Shown piece after piece: positions 1-9,910 of a stretch of DNA of 64,000 nt. How positions within the stretch are numbered: position 1 is the stretch's first letter; each line of letters begins with the position of its first letter. Position numbers and translations under genes: made by a program. Source of the DNA: Aerosticca soli (GTDB lineage: Bacteria; Pseudomonadota; Gammaproteobacteria; Xanthomonadales; Rhodanobacteraceae); NCBI RefSeq assembly GCF_003967035.1, contig NZ_AP018560.1, forward strand, positions 2,403,501 through 2,467,500. Direction: 5' to 3'. Under the pieces are notes generated by a model. That model made no database searches. It saw only the letters and a program-made list of their open reading frames with translations, and had not been told where the DNA came from.

Positions 1-2296
1 CCTGCAGCTTGACCGCGAGCACCGGCCCCTCCTCGTCCGCCCGCTCGCCGTAGTCGAGCCGGCGGGTCTGTCCGCTCGGCACCCGGATCGCTTCGGGTGC
101 ATGGGTGCCCAAGGCGCGGCGCTGCTGCGGATCGAGCAAAGCATCAAGCGCCTGCAGCAGATCCGCGCCGGCGAGCGTGCCGAGCCGGGTATGACCGGCA
201 AGGCGGGGCGCGAGCCAGGTCTCGAGGCCATCGAGCAGCGCGGCGTCGCTCATCTGCGGCAGGCCGAGCTCGGGCATCCAGGCGCGCAGCGCCGCGACCC
301 GCCGGCGCAGGCGCATGGCGGCCTCGTCCCAGGGCAGCAGCTCCAGCCCGCGTTCGCGGACGGCATCGAGCAGCGCCGCGCGGGCATCGTCGGCGGCGAC
401 CGGCACGTTGCGCCGGGCGAGCACGATGGCGCCGAAGCGCCGCTCCTCGAAGGCTTCCACCGTCGCGCGCTCGGCATGCCAGCGTGCCGTGCGCACGTGG
501 GTGAAACGCCCGGCGTGGCGCTCTTCCAGCACCTGCGGGTCCAGCGGCACCGCCTGGAGGATCAAGCTGTCGCCCGGCGCCGGTTTGAGTTCGGTCACCA
601 CCAGCCAGGCTTCGCCGGCCAGCGCGCTGCGCTCGGCGAGGCGGGCGCCGCGGCCGTTGGCGAGCGTGTAGCGCCGCGGATCGTGGTCGTCGCGGCGCGC
701 GATGCGGTCGGGGAAGGCCGGCGCGAGCAGCTCGCCGAGCGCGTGGCTGTCCGGAATCCCGCTCGCCGCCCCGCGTGCACCGAGCCGGCGACGCCAGCCC
801 TTGGCCGCCTGCTCGATGGCGGCCAGCGCCGCGCCGTCCGCCGGTACCGGCATGCCGGCGCCGCCACGGTCGCGCCAGGCGTGCAATGCGGTCAGCCGCA
901 GGCGCAGGTCGTCGCTGCCGGCGGCCTCGCCCCGCAGCGGCGAGCGCGCCTCCAGCACGGCGAGCAGATCGGCGACGAGCGCGTGGCGCTCTGGCGGCGC
1001 GGCGAGCACGGCCGCGGCCAGCCGCGGCGGCGCGCCCAGCTCCAGCATGCGCCGACCGAGTGCGGTGATGCGGCCGTCGAGATCGAGCGCGCCGAGGGTG
1101 CGCAGCAGCTCGCGCGCCTGCGCCAGGGCGCCGGGTGGCGGCGGGTCGAGCCAGCGCAGGCCATCGACCGCGCCGGTGACGCCCCAGGCGGCCAGCTCCA
1201 GCGCGAGGCCGGAAAGTTCGGCCTGCAGCATCTGCGGCATGCGCGCGGCCTCCAGCCGGCGGCTCTGCGGCCACAACCGATAAGCAACGCCCGGCGCAAT
1301 CCGGCCGGCCCGCCCGGCGCGCTGGTCGGCGGCGGCCTGCGAGATCGTCACCGTCTCCAGGCGGCTGAAACCGCTGCCGGGGTCGAAACGCAGCTCGCGC
1401 GCGAGTCCGCTGTCGACCACCACGCGGATGCCGGGCAAGGTGAGGCTGGACTCGGCGAGGTTGGTGGAGAGCACCACGCGGCGCATGCCGGGTGCCGCCG
1501 GCGCCAGTGCCAAGGCCTGTTCGGCGAGCGAGAGATCGCCATGCAAGGCCACGCACTCGACCGCGGCCGCCGAAGCGGCGAGCGCGCGCTCGAGCAGGGC
1601 CCGGACGCGGGCGATCTCGCGCCGGCCGGGCAGGAACACCAGCACGTCGCCGGGATGCTCGGCGAGCGCCTGGCGCACCACCCGCACCAGCTGCTGCTCG
1701 AGCGGCTCCTGCGTGCGCGCGGGTGGATGCACGATGTGCACCGGAAAGGCGCGGCCGGCGCTGCTCAGGCGGGGCGCCGCGAACCAGCGCGACAGACGCT
1801 CGCCTTCGAGGGTGGCCGACATCAGCACCAGGCGCAGGTCGGGACGCAAGGTCGCCTGCACGTCCAGCGCAAGCGCGAGCCCGAGATCGGCGGCGAGCGC
1901 GCGCTCGTGGAACTCGTCGAACAGGATCGCGCCGATGCCGGTGAGTTCCGGGTCGTCCTGCAGCAGGCGGGTCAGGATGCCCTCGGTGACCACCTCGATG
2001 CGGGTGTCAGCGCAGGTGCGCGTTTCGAAACGCACGCGATAACCGACCGTAGCGCCCACCGGCTCGCCGAGCGCCTCGGCCATGAAGGTGGCCGCCGCGC
2101 GCGCGGCCAGCCGGCGCGGCTCGAGGACGATGATGCGGCGGCCGGCCAGCCAAGGCTCGTTTAGCAACGCCAGCGGCACCTGGGTGGTCTTGCCGGCACC
2201 GGGCGGCGCCTCCAGCACCAGCCGGGACGACGTCGCCAGCGTCGCCCGCACCTCGGGCAGCAGCGGCGCGATCGGGAACGCAGAAGGCTCGCTCAT
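1..2296 (-). CDS. hrpB: ATP-dependent RNA helicase HrpB, 3' end beyond window
   Basis: DEAH-box family helicase of unknown precise substrate in bacteria. Reading the minus strand from the ATG at 2296 gives about 765 codons without a stop up to the window edge, so the C-terminus is missing; family members are usually a little over 800 residues. Visible motifs: Walker A GAGKT (about residues 33-37), DEFH box (127-130), SAT (160-162) and a motif VI of the QRAGRAGR type. The long C-terminal region is typical of HrpB. It lies 68 bases downstream of prc in the same direction. Large open frames on the opposite strand here are shadows of this gene. Confidence 0.93.
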   Translation of the reverse strand, partial: MSEPSAFPIAPLLPEVRATLATSSRLVLEAPPGAGKTTQVPLALLNEPWLAGRRIIVLEPRRLAARAAATFMAEALGEPVGATVGYRVRFETRTCADTRIEVVTEGILTRLLQDDPELTGIGAILFDEFHERALAADLGLALALDVQATLRPDLRLVLMSATLEGERLSRWFAAPRLSSAGRAFPVHIVHPPARTQEPLEQQLVRVVRQALAEHPGDVLVFLPGRREIARVRALLERALAASAAAVECVALHGDLSLAEQALALAPAAPGMRRVVLSTNLAESSLTLPGIRVVVDSGLARELRFDPGSGFSRLETVTISQAAADQRAGRAGRIAPGVAYRLWPQSRRLEAARMPQMLQAELSGLALELAAWGVTGAVDGLRWLDPPPPGALAQARELLRTLGALDLDGRITALGRRMLELGAPPRLAAAVLAAPPERHALVADLLAVLEARSPLRGEAAGSDDLRLRLTALHAWRDRGGAGMPVPADGAALAAIEQAAKGWRRRLGARGAASGIPDSHALGELLAPAFPDRIARRDDHDPRRYTLANGRGARLAERSALAGEAWLVVTELKPAPGDSLILQAVPLDPQVLEERHAGRFTHVRTARWHAERATVEAFEERRFGAIVLARRNVPVAADDARAALLDAVRERGLELLPWDEAAMRLRRRVAALRAWMPELGLPQMSDAALLDGLETWLAPRLAGHTRLGTLAGADLLQALDALLDPQQRRALGTHAPEAIRVPSGQTRRLDYGERADEEGPVLAVKLQ

Positions 2297-2364
2297 CGTC
2301 CCACCGGCGGCGTCATGGCTGACGCCGCGTCTGGACAACCCGCCGGCCCGCTATGGCACGCCGT

Positions 2365-4605
2365 TCAATGGGCAACGGCCGCCGGGGCGGCATCGGCATG
2401 GGCGAAACGTCCGCCATAGGGCAGCGTCTGCTCGGCGAGCTTGGCATCGGCGTGGATCAGCGTCACTGCGTCGGAAACGATGCTGGCCGCCTCCTGCAGT
2501 TGCGGATCCTTGGCCTTCTTGGCCTCTTCCTCCAGCTTGAGCTCGCTCTTCAGGCTGCGCTCGGCCGGCGTCAGGCCATCGTCCAGGGCGGCGGTGGCAT
2601 CGTCGTAGTCGACACCGTCGATGGCCTTGTGCCGCGCACGGAAGTCGGCCTGGATGGCCTCCTGCTGCTTGCGCTGGGCCTCGCGCTTGGCGTAGTTGAG
2701 CGAGATCGTGGTCTGCTCGCGCAGCCCGCGGTAATAGGCCAGCTCGTCCAGCATCAGCTTCCACGCCGGCGAGGTGGCGGTGCGCGCATCGTGCTTGGCC
2801 TGCAGCTGCGGCAGATAGGCCTTGGGATTGGCCACCGTCTGATAGACCGCCGGCGCGATCTGCGTCCACGGCAGTGCGTTGTCGTAGGTCGATTCGCCGA
2901 ATTCCTTCTCGTCGCCGTTCAACGGAAAGCCGATGTCCGGCGTCACGCCCTTGAGCTGGGTGGAGCCGCCGTTGATGCGGAAGAATTCGGCGATGGTCAT
3001 CTTGAGCTCGCCGAGCTGCGGCTTGTCGCCGCCACGGCGCGCGAAGCGGTCGAGATCGACCAGGTTCTGCACCGTGCCCTTGCCGAAGGTCGGCTGGCCG
3101 ATGATGATGCCGCGCCCGTAATCCTGGATGGCGGCGGCGAAGATCTCCGAGGCCGAGGCCGAGCCGCGGTTGACCAGCACCGCGAGCGGGCCGCTCCAGG
3201 CCAGGCCCGGCTGATCGTCGCCCTGCACGTCGACCTCGCCGTCGGCCTTGCGCACCTGCACCACCGGCCCCTGGTCGATGAACAGGCCGGTGAGCTCGTT
3301 GGCCTCGTCCAGCGAGCCGCCGCCGTTGTTGCGCAGGTCGACCACCACGCCCTGCACGCCTTCGGCCTTGAGCTCGCCGAGCAGCTTGGCGACGTCGCGG
3401 CTGGCGCTCTTGTAGTCCTGGTCGCCCTCGCGGCGGGCGCCGAAGTCGGAATAGAAGGTGGGCAGGTCGATCACGCCGATCTTGCGCGTGACGCCGCCGT
3501 CGGTAATCTCGATCACCTTCTTCTTGGCGGCCTGCTCCTCGATGCTCACCTTCTGCCGCACCAGGGTGACCAGCACGTGCTTGCCGTCCACGCCGGCATC
3601 GGCGGGGAGGATCTCCAGCCGCACGGTGGTGCCCTTCTTGCCGCGGATCAGCTTGACCACGTCGTCCACGCGCCAGCCGATGACGTCGACCATCGGCCCC
3701 TGTGTACCCTGCCCGACCGCGACGATGCGATCGCCGACGTGCACCTTGCCGGACTTGGCCGCCGGCCCCGCCGGCACCACCTCGCGGATCTGGATGTAGT
3801 CCTCGCGCTGCTGCAGCACCGCGCCGATGCCTTCCAGCGAGAGCTTCATCGAGATGTCGAAGTTCTCCGCCTGGCGCGGACCGAGGTAGTCGGTGTGCGG
3901 ATCGGTGCTGTTAGCATAGGAATCCATGAAGGTCTGGAAGGCGTCCTCGCCGTCGAGCTGGCGCACCCGCTCGATGTAGTTGGCGTAGCGCTTGTCCAGC
4001 GTCTTGCGGATGTCATCGTCGCTCTTGCCGGCCAGCTTCAGGCGCAGCCAGTCGTTCTTGGTGCGCTTGCGCCACAGCTCGTCGAGCTCGGCCTGGTCCT
4101 TGGGCCAGGGCGCATGCTTGCGGTCGAAGGTGTAATCCTCATCGACGCTGAAATCGAAGCCCTTGGGCAGCAGAGAGCGTGCGTAGTTCATGCGCTCGAC
4201 GGCATGCTGGACATAGCTGTTGAAGAGATCGAACGGACCGGAAAGGTCGCGGTTCCAGATCGCATCGTCGAGCGTGGTCTCGAGCGGCTGGTAGGCCTTG
4301 AGATCGGCCTCGGTGAAGAACACCTTCTCGCCGTCGAGGAAATCGAGATAGGCCTTGTAGATGTGCCGCGACATCGCATCGTCCAGCGGCTTGGCGGCAT
4401 AGTGGAAGCGGGTGAGGAAGCGCGCCGACAGCTGCGCGGCATCGGCCTGCGTCTCGGTGGGCTTGAGCGGCAGCGTGGACGGCTTGCGCGATGCCTGGTC
4501 GCCGGCGGGCGCCAGATCGGCGGCCGACTGCGCATGGGCGGCGACCAGGGTGAAGGCAAGCAGCGGGGCCAGCAGGAAACGCAGGGTCATAGAGGGAAGG
4601 TTCAT
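2365..4605 (-). CDS. prc: Tail-specific carboxy-terminal processing protease (S41)
   Basis: Periplasmic serine protease that trims or degrades proteins from their C-termini; in E. coli it processes PBP3 and, with NlpI, controls the hydrolase MepS. The 746-residue product has an N-terminal signal peptide ending near AHA (24), a long N-terminal domain, a PDZ domain (about 255-345) and the S41 core. Aligning by spacing with E. coli Prc gives Ser484 (in GSASASE), Asp495 and Lys509 (GKGT) as the catalytic set. Its ATG overlaps the lipA stop by 4 bases (ATGA), so translation is probably coupled. It is somewhat longer than E. coli Prc. An internal Met at residue 6 is an alternative start. Confidence 0.95.
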   Translation of the reverse strand: MNLPSMTLRFLLAPLLAFTLVAAHAQSAADLAPAGDQASRKPSTLPLKPTETQADAAQLSARFLTRFHYAAKPLDDAMSRHIYKAYLDFLDGEKVFFTEADLKAYQPLETTLDDAIWNRDLSGPFDLFNSYVQHAVERMNYARSLLPKGFDFSVDEDYTFDRKHAPWPKDQAELDELWRKRTKNDWLRLKLAGKSDDDIRKTLDKRYANYIERVRQLDGEDAFQTFMDSYANSTDPHTDYLGPRQAENFDISMKLSLEGIGAVLQQREDYIQIREVVPAGPAAKSGKVHVGDRIVAVGQGTQGPMVDVIGWRVDDVVKLIRGKKGTTVRLEILPADAGVDGKHVLVTLVRQKVSIEEQAAKKKVIEITDGGVTRKIGVIDLPTFYSDFGARREGDQDYKSASRDVAKLLGELKAEGVQGVVVDLRNNGGGSLDEANELTGLFIDQGPVVQVRKADGEVDVQGDDQPGLAWSGPLAVLVNRGSASASEIFAAAIQDYGRGIIIGQPTFGKGTVQNLVDLDRFARRGGDKPQLGELKMTIAEFFRINGGSTQLKGVTPDIGFPLNGDEKEFGESTYDNALPWTQIAPAVYQTVANPKAYLPQLQAKHDARTATSPAWKLMLDELAYYRGLREQTTISLNYAKREAQRKQQEAIQADFRARHKAIDGVDYDDATAALDDGLTPAERSLKSELKLEEEAKKAKDPQLQEAASIVSDAVTLIHADAKLAEQTLPYGGRFAHADAAPAAVAH

Positions 4606-5597
4606 CCGGCGGAGTCGGTGACGCCTGCGGCACTGGCCTGCAGGTCGGCGTGATAGGAGGAGCGCACCAGCGGACCGGCGGCGACGTGCGAGAAGCCCAT
4701 CGCCATGCCTTCCTCGCGCAGCGCGGAAAACTCATCCGGCGTCCAGTAACGCAGCACCGGATGATGATGCACCGTCGGCTGCAGGTACTGGCCGATGGTG
4801 ACCATGTCCACGTCGTGCGCGCGCAGGTCGCGCAGCGTGGCGCGCACCTGCTCCAGGGTCTCGCCCAGGCCCAGCATGATGCCGGACTTGGTCGGCACCC
4901 CGGGATGCTGGGCCTTGAAACGCTTGAGCAGGTCCAGCGACCATTGGTAGTCCGCCCCGGGCCGCACCTCGCGGTACAGCGCCGGCACGGTTTCCAGGTT
5001 GTGGTTGAAGACGTCCGGCGGCGCCTCGGCGAGCGCCGCCAGGGCCCGTTCCATGCGGCCCTTGCCGCGGAAATCGGGGGTGAGGATCTCGATGCGGATG
5101 CCGGGCGAGGCCGCCCGCGCCGCGCGCACGCAGGCGGCGAAATGCGCCGCGCCGCCGTCGGGAAGATCGTCGCGGTCGACCGAGGTGATCACCACGTACT
5201 TCAGCCGCATGTCGGCGATGGTCCGCGCCAGTCGCTTAGGTTCCAGCGGATCGGGCGGGGCCGGCCGGCCATGGGCGACATCGCAGAACGAGCAGCGCCG
5301 GGTGCACACCTCGCCCAGGATCATGAAGGTGGCGGTGCCCTTGTGGAAGCACTCGTGGATGTTCGGGCAGGAGGCTTCCTCGCAGACCGTGACCAGCGCG
5401 TGCTCGCGCAGCTTCGCCTTGAGCTCCTGCACCGCGTTGCCCTGCGGCAGGCGGATGCGGATCCAGTCGGGTTTGCGCAGCGGCGCGGCGGTGTCGAAGC
5501 CGGCGCGGTTGCGCGCGATCTTGGCGTCGCCCAGTTGTTTTTCCACCACCGGCAGGGTGGTGATCGGAATGCGTTTGGAGGAGGCGGTGTCGCTCAT
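4602..5597 (-). CDS. lipA: Lipoyl synthase LipA
   Basis: Radical SAM enzyme that inserts two sulfurs into protein-bound octanoyl groups to make lipoyl cofactor for pyruvate and 2-oxoglutarate dehydrogenases and glycine cleavage. In 331 residues both cluster motifs are present: the auxiliary cluster cysteines C72, C77, C83 ([12 protein letters not shown]) and the radical SAM CxxxCxxC at C98, C102, C105. The conserved RSSY serine motif sits near residue 312. The start overlaps the lipB stop by 4 bases and the stop overlaps the prc start by 4, so lipB-lipA-prc form one coupled unit. Confidence 0.98.
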   Translation of the reverse strand: MSDTASSKRIPITTLPVVEKQLGDAKIARNRAGFDTAAPLRKPDWIRIRLPQGNAVQELKAKLREHALVTVCEEASCPNIHECFHKGTATFMILGEVCTRRCSFCDVAHGRPAPPDPLEPKRLARTIADMRLKYVVITSVDRDDLPDGGAAHFAACVRAARAASPGIRIEILTPDFRGKGRMERALAALAEAPPDVFNHNLETVPALYREVRPGADYQWSLDLLKRFKAQHPGVPTKSGIMLGLGETLEQVRATLRDLRAHDVDMVTIGQYLQPTVHHHPVLRYWTPDEFSALREEGMAMGFSHVAAGPLVRSSYHADLQASAAGVTDSAG

Positions 5598-6274
5598 GCG
5601 CAGGTCGGGGCCGCGGCGGAAGGGGCGGGAAGCTCGGACGCCGCCGGCACGGCAGCGAAGCCGAACTGGCGGCAGAACTCGGTCACGAGGAGGTCTTCGA
5701 CGTCCGCCAGTCGCGACGGACCGCCCAAGTCTAGCACCTGCGTGACTGCCAAACCCTTGTAGCCGCAGGGATTGATGCGCTGGAACGGCTCGAGGTCCAT
5801 GGCCACGTTGAAGGCCAGGCCGTGGAAGGTGCAGCCGCGGCGCACGCGCAGGCCGAGCGCGGCAATCTTAGCCCCGCCCACGTACACGCCGGGCGCGCCC
5901 TCGACGCGCTCGGCGCCGATGTTCCAGTGCGCCAGCGTGTCGATGATGGCCTGCTCGATGCGGCTCACCAGCTCGCGCACGCCGATGCCCAGCCGGCGCA
6001 GGTCGATCAGCGGATAGGCCACGATCTGGCCGGGGCCGTGGTAGGTCACCTGCCCGCCGCGATCGACCGGAATCACCGGGATCTCGCCGGGCGCGAGCAC
6101 GTGCTCCATGCGTCCGGCCTGGCCCAGGGTGAACACCGGATCGTGCTCGAGCAGCCACAGCTCGTCGGTGGTTTCGGCAGTGCGCGCGTCGGTGAAGGCA
6201 CGCATCGCATTCCAGGTGGCCTGATAGGGCTGGCGACCCAGGCGGCGGATCAGCAGGGGTGGTGGGTTCGGCAT
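5594..6274 (-). CDS. lipB: Octanoyltransferase LipB
   Basis: Transfers octanoate from acyl-carrier protein to lipoyl domains, the step before LipA. The 226-residue protein has the family signature [11 protein letters not shown] (73-83), Lys136 in GGAKIAALG and Cys170 in NPCGYKG, which match the catalytic Lys/Cys pair of E. coli LipB. It follows ybeD (57-base gap) and overlaps lipA by 4 bases. Product length fits the family. Confidence 0.97.
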   Translation of the reverse strand: MPNPPPLLIRRLGRQPYQATWNAMRAFTDARTAETTDELWLLEHDPVFTLGQAGRMEHVLAPGEIPVIPVDRGGQVTYHGPGQIVAYPLIDLRRLGIGVRELVSRIEQAIIDTLAHWNIGAERVEGAPGVYVGGAKIAALGLRVRRGCTFHGLAFNVAMDLEPFQRINPCGYKGLAVTQVLDLGGPSRLADVEDLLVTEFCRQFGFAAVPAASELPAPSAAAPTCA

Positions 6275-6331
6275 GACGGTCGGGGAAAAGCGGGCCTCGG
6301 AATGGCGGCGTCGGAACGCCGACGTTGCACG

Positions 6332-6619
6332 CTAGAGCGTGTAGCGGATGTCGGGATCATCGCGCAGCGCCGCGTGTGCGGCGGCGTACTGCTCGCGGGT
6401 CCGGCAGTGGAAGCGCACCGTGACGGCGACGAAACGGCCGGCACGCGACGGCCGCTCGCGCACGCTCTCGTGCCGCACGTCGAGACCCAGACCGGCGAGG
6501 ATCGCCGGCACCCTGGTCTCGAGGTTTGCGCGCGCATCGCCCATCGCGGTGATCTCGAACTCGCCGGGAAAGACGAAGCCCTTGCCGCCGGCCCGGGCCG
6601 GATCGATCTCGTGCGTCAC
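6332..6619 (-). CDS. ybeD: YbeD/DUF493 family small regulatory-like protein
   Basis: A 95-residue alpha/beta protein of the DUF493 (YbeD) family, a small fold with resemblance to amino-acid-binding regulatory domains; function is not established. The start is a GTG at 6619 that overlaps the TGA of dacC (GTGA), which restores a product of normal family length (E. coli YbeD is 87 residues). An ATG-only reading in this frame begins far upstream inside dacC and is wrong. Features: FPGEFEIT near residue 16 and a C-terminal DPDIRYTL. The order dacC-ybeD-lipB-lipA matches E. coli, which supports the call. Confidence 0.9.
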   Translation of the reverse strand: MTHEIDPARAGGKGFVFPGEFEITAMGDARANLETRVPAILAGLGLDVRHESVRERPSRAGRFVAVTVRFHCRTREQYAAAHAALRDDPDIRYTL

Positions 6620-7851
6620 TTGCCGCCGGCCTCGTCCTTTTTCTTGTCGCTGTGGAACCACAAGAGGATGCTGTCCCACAGCCGCTTGAAGAAGCCGCCC
6701 TGCGGGGCATCGGCCAGCGCCACCAGCGGCACGTTCTGCACAGTCTCGCCGTCCAGGCTGATGCGCAGGGTGCCGACGGCCTGACCCTTCTTGTACGGCG
6801 CGATCAGCGTGGCCGGGACGTCCATCACCGCCTTGAGCTTGTCGTAGTCGCCGCGCTTGACGGTGACCAGCACCGGCTCGGCCACGCCGAGCGGCAGCGT
6901 GTTCTCCTCGCCCTTCCACAGCCGCGGCGTGGCCAGCGGCTTGCCGGCGTCGTAGAGCTTGTGGGTTTCGTAGAAACGGAAGCCGTAGTTGAGCAGGGCC
7001 ATCGCCGAGTCGGCGCGCGCCTTTTCGCTGCTCGCGCCCATCACCACGGCGATCATGCGCGCATCGCCCTGCTTGGCCGAGGCGGCCAGGCAGTAACCGG
7101 CGGCGGCGGTGTGGCCGGTCTTGATGCCGTCCACGCTGGGGTCGCGCCACAGGAGGGTGTTGCGGTTGCCCTGCTTGATGCCGTTCCACACGAACTCCTT
7201 GACCGAGGAAATGGCGTAGTCCTCGGGGAAATCGTGGATCAGCGCACGCGAAAGGATGGCGATGTCGCGCGCGGTGGTGTAGTGGTTGGCGATCGGGTAG
7301 CCGGAGGCGTTCTCGAAATGGCTGTTGACCATGCCGAGCTGCTTGGCGTAGGCGTTCATCAGCCCGGCGAAGGCCTGCTCGGAACCGGCGGTGTGCTCGG
7401 CCAGCGCGATGGCGGCGTCGTTGCCGGACTGGATGATCATGCCGTAGAGCAGGTCCTTGAGCGGCACCTGACTGCCGAGCTTGAGGAAGCTGGTCGAGCC
7501 GTCGGTGCCGGCGCCGCCGCCGCGCCAGGCGTTCTCGCTGATGGTCACCGGGTCGGTGAGATGGATGCGGCCGTTGGCGACTTCGGCGGAGACCACGTAG
7601 TCGGTCATGATCTTGGTGATCGAGGCCGGCTCCACGCGCAGGTCCGGATCCTTGCTGGCGAGGATCTGGCCGGTCGCGTAATCCATCAGCACCCAGCTCT
7701 TGCCGTCCACCTGCGGCGGGGGCGGCACCGGGGCCTCGGGCATCACCGGCCGCGGCACCGGCGCCGGACGCGGCGTCTCCTGGGCAAGGGCGATGCCCAC
7801 GGCGCAGACGGCCGCGGCGAACAGGGCGGCGATAGGGCGGTACAGCTTCAT
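6616..7851 (-). CDS. dacC: D-alanyl-D-alanine carboxypeptidase (PBP5/6 family)
   Basis: Removes the terminal D-Ala from peptidoglycan pentapeptides in the periplasm. The 411-residue product begins with a signal peptide (to about ALAQ, 24), then a proline-rich linker, the transpeptidase domain with S77-I-T-K80, S142-G-N144 and K244-T-G, a beta-rich C-terminal domain, and a C-terminal amphipathic tail consistent with PBP5-type membrane anchoring. The dacA-versus-dacC symbol cannot be settled by eye. It lies 62 bases after rlpA and its stop overlaps the GTG of ybeD. Confidence 0.95.
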   Translation of the reverse strand: MKLYRPIAALFAAAVCAVGIALAQETPRPAPVPRPVMPEAPVPPPPQVDGKSWVLMDYATGQILASKDPDLRVEPASITKIMTDYVVSAEVANGRIHLTDPVTISENAWRGGGAGTDGSTSFLKLGSQVPLKDLLYGMIIQSGNDAAIALAEHTAGSEQAFAGLMNAYAKQLGMVNSHFENASGYPIANHYTTARDIAILSRALIHDFPEDYAISSVKEFVWNGIKQGNRNTLLWRDPSVDGIKTGHTAAAGYCLAASAKQGDARMIAVVMGASSEKARADSAMALLNYGFRFYETHKLYDAGKPLATPRLWKGEENTLPLGVAEPVLVTVKRGDYDKLKAVMDVPATLIAPYKKGQAVGTLRISLDGETVQNVPLVALADAPQGGFFKRLWDSILLWFHSDKKKDEAGGK

Positions 7852-7913
7852 CGTGCGTGTCGTCTCTCTGGGGAATGGGTGCCGGCGTGCGCGACGCGGC
7901 GAAACGAAAGCGA

Positions 7914-8861
7914 TCAGTCTACCGCGAGCTGAGGTCTGGGCAGGCCGAGCGCGGCGATGCGCGCGCTGATCTCCTCGGCCCGCGCAGGATCTTCCAGCGG
8001 TCCGATGCGGACCCGGTTGACGCGCCGGCCGGCGACGTCGGTCGCCAGCACCTGCACCGGCGCCAGCCTGGCCGCGCGCAGCCGCTCGGCCATGCGCTCG
8101 GCATTGCCGGCATCGGCGAAAGCCCCGACTTGCAGGAACACCGGTCCCGCACCGGCAGACGCGGGACCCGGCGCGACCGGCGCGCCGACGGCCGGCGCGG
8201 CGGCGCCACCGCTGCGGGCGACCAGCGGCGGCGCAGCCACCGTCCGTTCCGGATGCTCCGGGTCGATCGCGCGGACCTCGACCCGCCCGGTGCCGCGGGG
8301 CCAGATGCCGATCTTCACCGCGGCGGCGTAGGAGAGGTCGATCAGCCGGTCCTCGTGAAACGGCCCGCGGTCGTTGACGCGCACGATCACGCTCTTGCCG
8401 TTTTCGAGGTTGGTCACCCGCGCGTAGCTCGGCAGGGGCAGTACCCGGCTGGCCGCGGTGAACTTGTACATGTCGTAGTCCTCGAGGGTCGAGGTCTTGT
8501 AGCCGTGGAACTTGGTGCCGTAGAAGGAGGCCAGCCCGCGCTCCACGTAGCCGCGCGCATCGGGCAGCACGGTGTAGGTGCGGCCGAGCACGGTATAGGG
8601 CGACTTGTTGCCGTAGAGCGCGCGCGGCTCCACCCGCGGCACGGGCTCGGGCAGGCCGCTGACGTCGATCGGCGGCGGCACGCTGTCGTCGCGATCACGG
8701 TAGCGGCCGCTCTGCGGGCGGCTCAGGTCATCGTGCCAAGCGCCCGCCGTGCCGCCAACGGTCCGGCCACCGTGCGCGGCGGGGCGCGTGGCCTGCCGGC
8801 CGGCACAGGCGGCCAGCAGCAACGCCATCGTCACCAGCAGGATGGCGTGCCGAAAGCTCAT
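7914..8861 (-). CDS. rlpA: Septal ring lytic transglycosylase RlpA (lipoprotein)
   Basis: Outer-membrane lipoprotein; the P. aeruginosa homologue is a lytic transglycosylase acting on glycan strands lacking stem peptides. The 315-residue protein has a signal peptide with lipobox LLAAC, then a double-psi beta-barrel domain (about 100-195, with RGLASFYGTKFHG and VRVNDRGPF, whose Asp is the presumed catalytic residue) and a C-terminal SPOR domain (about 238-315, FLQVGAFADAGNAERM). The ATG at 8861 overlaps the mltB stop by 4 bases. SPOR domains bind denuded septal glycan. Confidence 0.95.
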   Translation of the reverse strand: MSFRHAILLVTMALLLAACAGRQATRPAAHGGRTVGGTAGAWHDDLSRPQSGRYRDRDDSVPPPIDVSGLPEPVPRVEPRALYGNKSPYTVLGRTYTVLPDARGYVERGLASFYGTKFHGYKTSTLEDYDMYKFTAASRVLPLPSYARVTNLENGKSVIVRVNDRGPFHEDRLIDLSYAAAVKIGIWPRGTGRVEVRAIDPEHPERTVAAPPLVARSGGAAAPAVGAPVAPGPASAGAGPVFLQVGAFADAGNAERMAERLRAARLAPVQVLATDVAGRRVNRVRIGPLEDPARAEEISARIAALGLPRPQLAVD

Positions 8862-9895
8862 GGCCCGGCGTCTCCTACACCGGCGGCGATCGCCTGCGCC
8901 AGCTGGTGCACCGCCATGGCATAGAGCGGGCTCTTGTTGTAACGGGTGATCACGTAGAAGTTGTCGAAGGTGAACCAGTATTCCGGGCCGTGCGGACCCT
9001 CCAGGGTCTGCAGGCTGCTCGGCAGCGCCGGATCGAGCGGCACGAGCGGCGCATAGCCCCAGGCCTGCAGCTGCTCCAGCGGCCATTGCGGGCGTGCATC
9101 GGCGACGGGGACCGCCCTGGCATCCGCCGCCGGCTGCGCGCGCGCGGCGACCGGGGCGCCGCTGACCCAGCCGTGTCCGGCGAAGTAATGGGCCACGCTG
9201 GCGAGGATGTCCGGCAGCGAGTTTTTGAGGTCGATGCGGCCGTCGCCATCGCCGTCGACGGCATAGTCGCGGATGCTCGACGGCATGAACTGCCCCCAGC
9301 CCTGCGCGCCGGCGTAGGAGCCGGTCAGGGCATCGAGCGGACCCGCCAGATGATCCGGCGGCAATTCCAGCAAGGTCTTGAGCTCGCTGCGGAAGTAGGC
9401 CGCGCGCGGCGGATAGTAAAAGGCCAGGGTGACCAGCGCGTCGAGCACCTTGTAGCGTCCGGTGATGCGACCGTAGTGGGTTTCCACGCCGAGGATGGCC
9501 ACGAGGTAAGCCGGGTCCACGCCGTAGCGGCGCGCGGTGTCCTCGATCAGCGCGCGATGCGTCCGGTAGAAGGCCACGCCCTCGTCGATGCGTTGCGGCG
9601 TGAGGAAGATCGGCCGGTAGGCGGACCAGGGCTTGGCCTCCGCCGGGCGGGCCATCGCTTCCAGGATGCTCGGCTGTTTCTGCGCACCGTCGAGCAGCGC
9701 CTCGAGCGCGGCCGGATCCTGGCCGGTGTCGCGCACCACCTCGGCGATGAGCTCGCGCTGGCCGGGATGGCTCGCCCAGGCCGGCAGCGCCAGCGCCAGC
9801 GCCAACCAGGGCCAGCGCGGCCAACAGCGGGGCGGCCTCACCCGGCGCGACCTGCGCATGCGGCAGACGACGTTCATGGCGCGCAAGCCTAGCAT
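8858..9895 (-). CDS. mltB: Membrane-bound lytic murein transglycosylase B
   Basis: Cleaves the MurNAc-GlcNAc bond with formation of 1,6-anhydro-MurNAc. The 345-residue reading contains the SLT-like catalytic domain with the key glutamate E138 in AILGVETHYG, followed by GRITGRYKVLDALVTLAF typical of the MltB family. The N-terminus has a basic then hydrophobic segment (about 20-42) ending AWAS, a signal sequence without an obvious lipobox cysteine, so it may be soluble periplasmic or inner-membrane anchored. ATGs at 9878 and 9859 are possible alternative starts. It sits between rodA (15-base gap) and rlpA (4-base overlap). Confidence 0.92.
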   Translation of the reverse strand: MLGLRAMNVVCRMRRSRRVRPPRCWPRWPWLALALALPAWASHPGQRELIAEVVRDTGQDPAALEALLDGAQKQPSILEAMARPAEAKPWSAYRPIFLTPQRIDEGVAFYRTHRALIEDTARRYGVDPAYLVAILGVETHYGRITGRYKVLDALVTLAFYYPPRAAYFRSELKTLLELPPDHLAGPLDALTGSYAGAQGWGQFMPSSIRDYAVDGDGDGRIDLKNSLPDILASVAHYFAGHGWVSGAPVAARAQPAADARAVPVADARPQWPLEQLQAWGYAPLVPLDPALPSSLQTLEGPHGPEYWFTFDNFYVITRYNKSPLYAMAVHQLAQAIAAGVGDAGP

Positions 9896-9910
9896 GGCCT
9901 GCTGGCCGCT

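Noticed and set aside
101-2164. 687-codon plus-strand open frame
   Set aside because: It is antisense to hrpB, which has all helicase motifs. The translation is Arg/Ala/Gly/His-rich with no known domain; high GC suppresses stop codons on the other strand.
2307-2328. 8-base stem hairpin between prc and hrpB
   Set aside because: No T-run and very close to hrpB, which has no other visible promoter; more likely within one transcript than a terminator.
2353-4653. 766-codon plus-strand open frame
   Set aside because: Exactly antisense to prc. The product is a mirrored low-complexity sequence and the opposite strand encodes a complete S41 protease.
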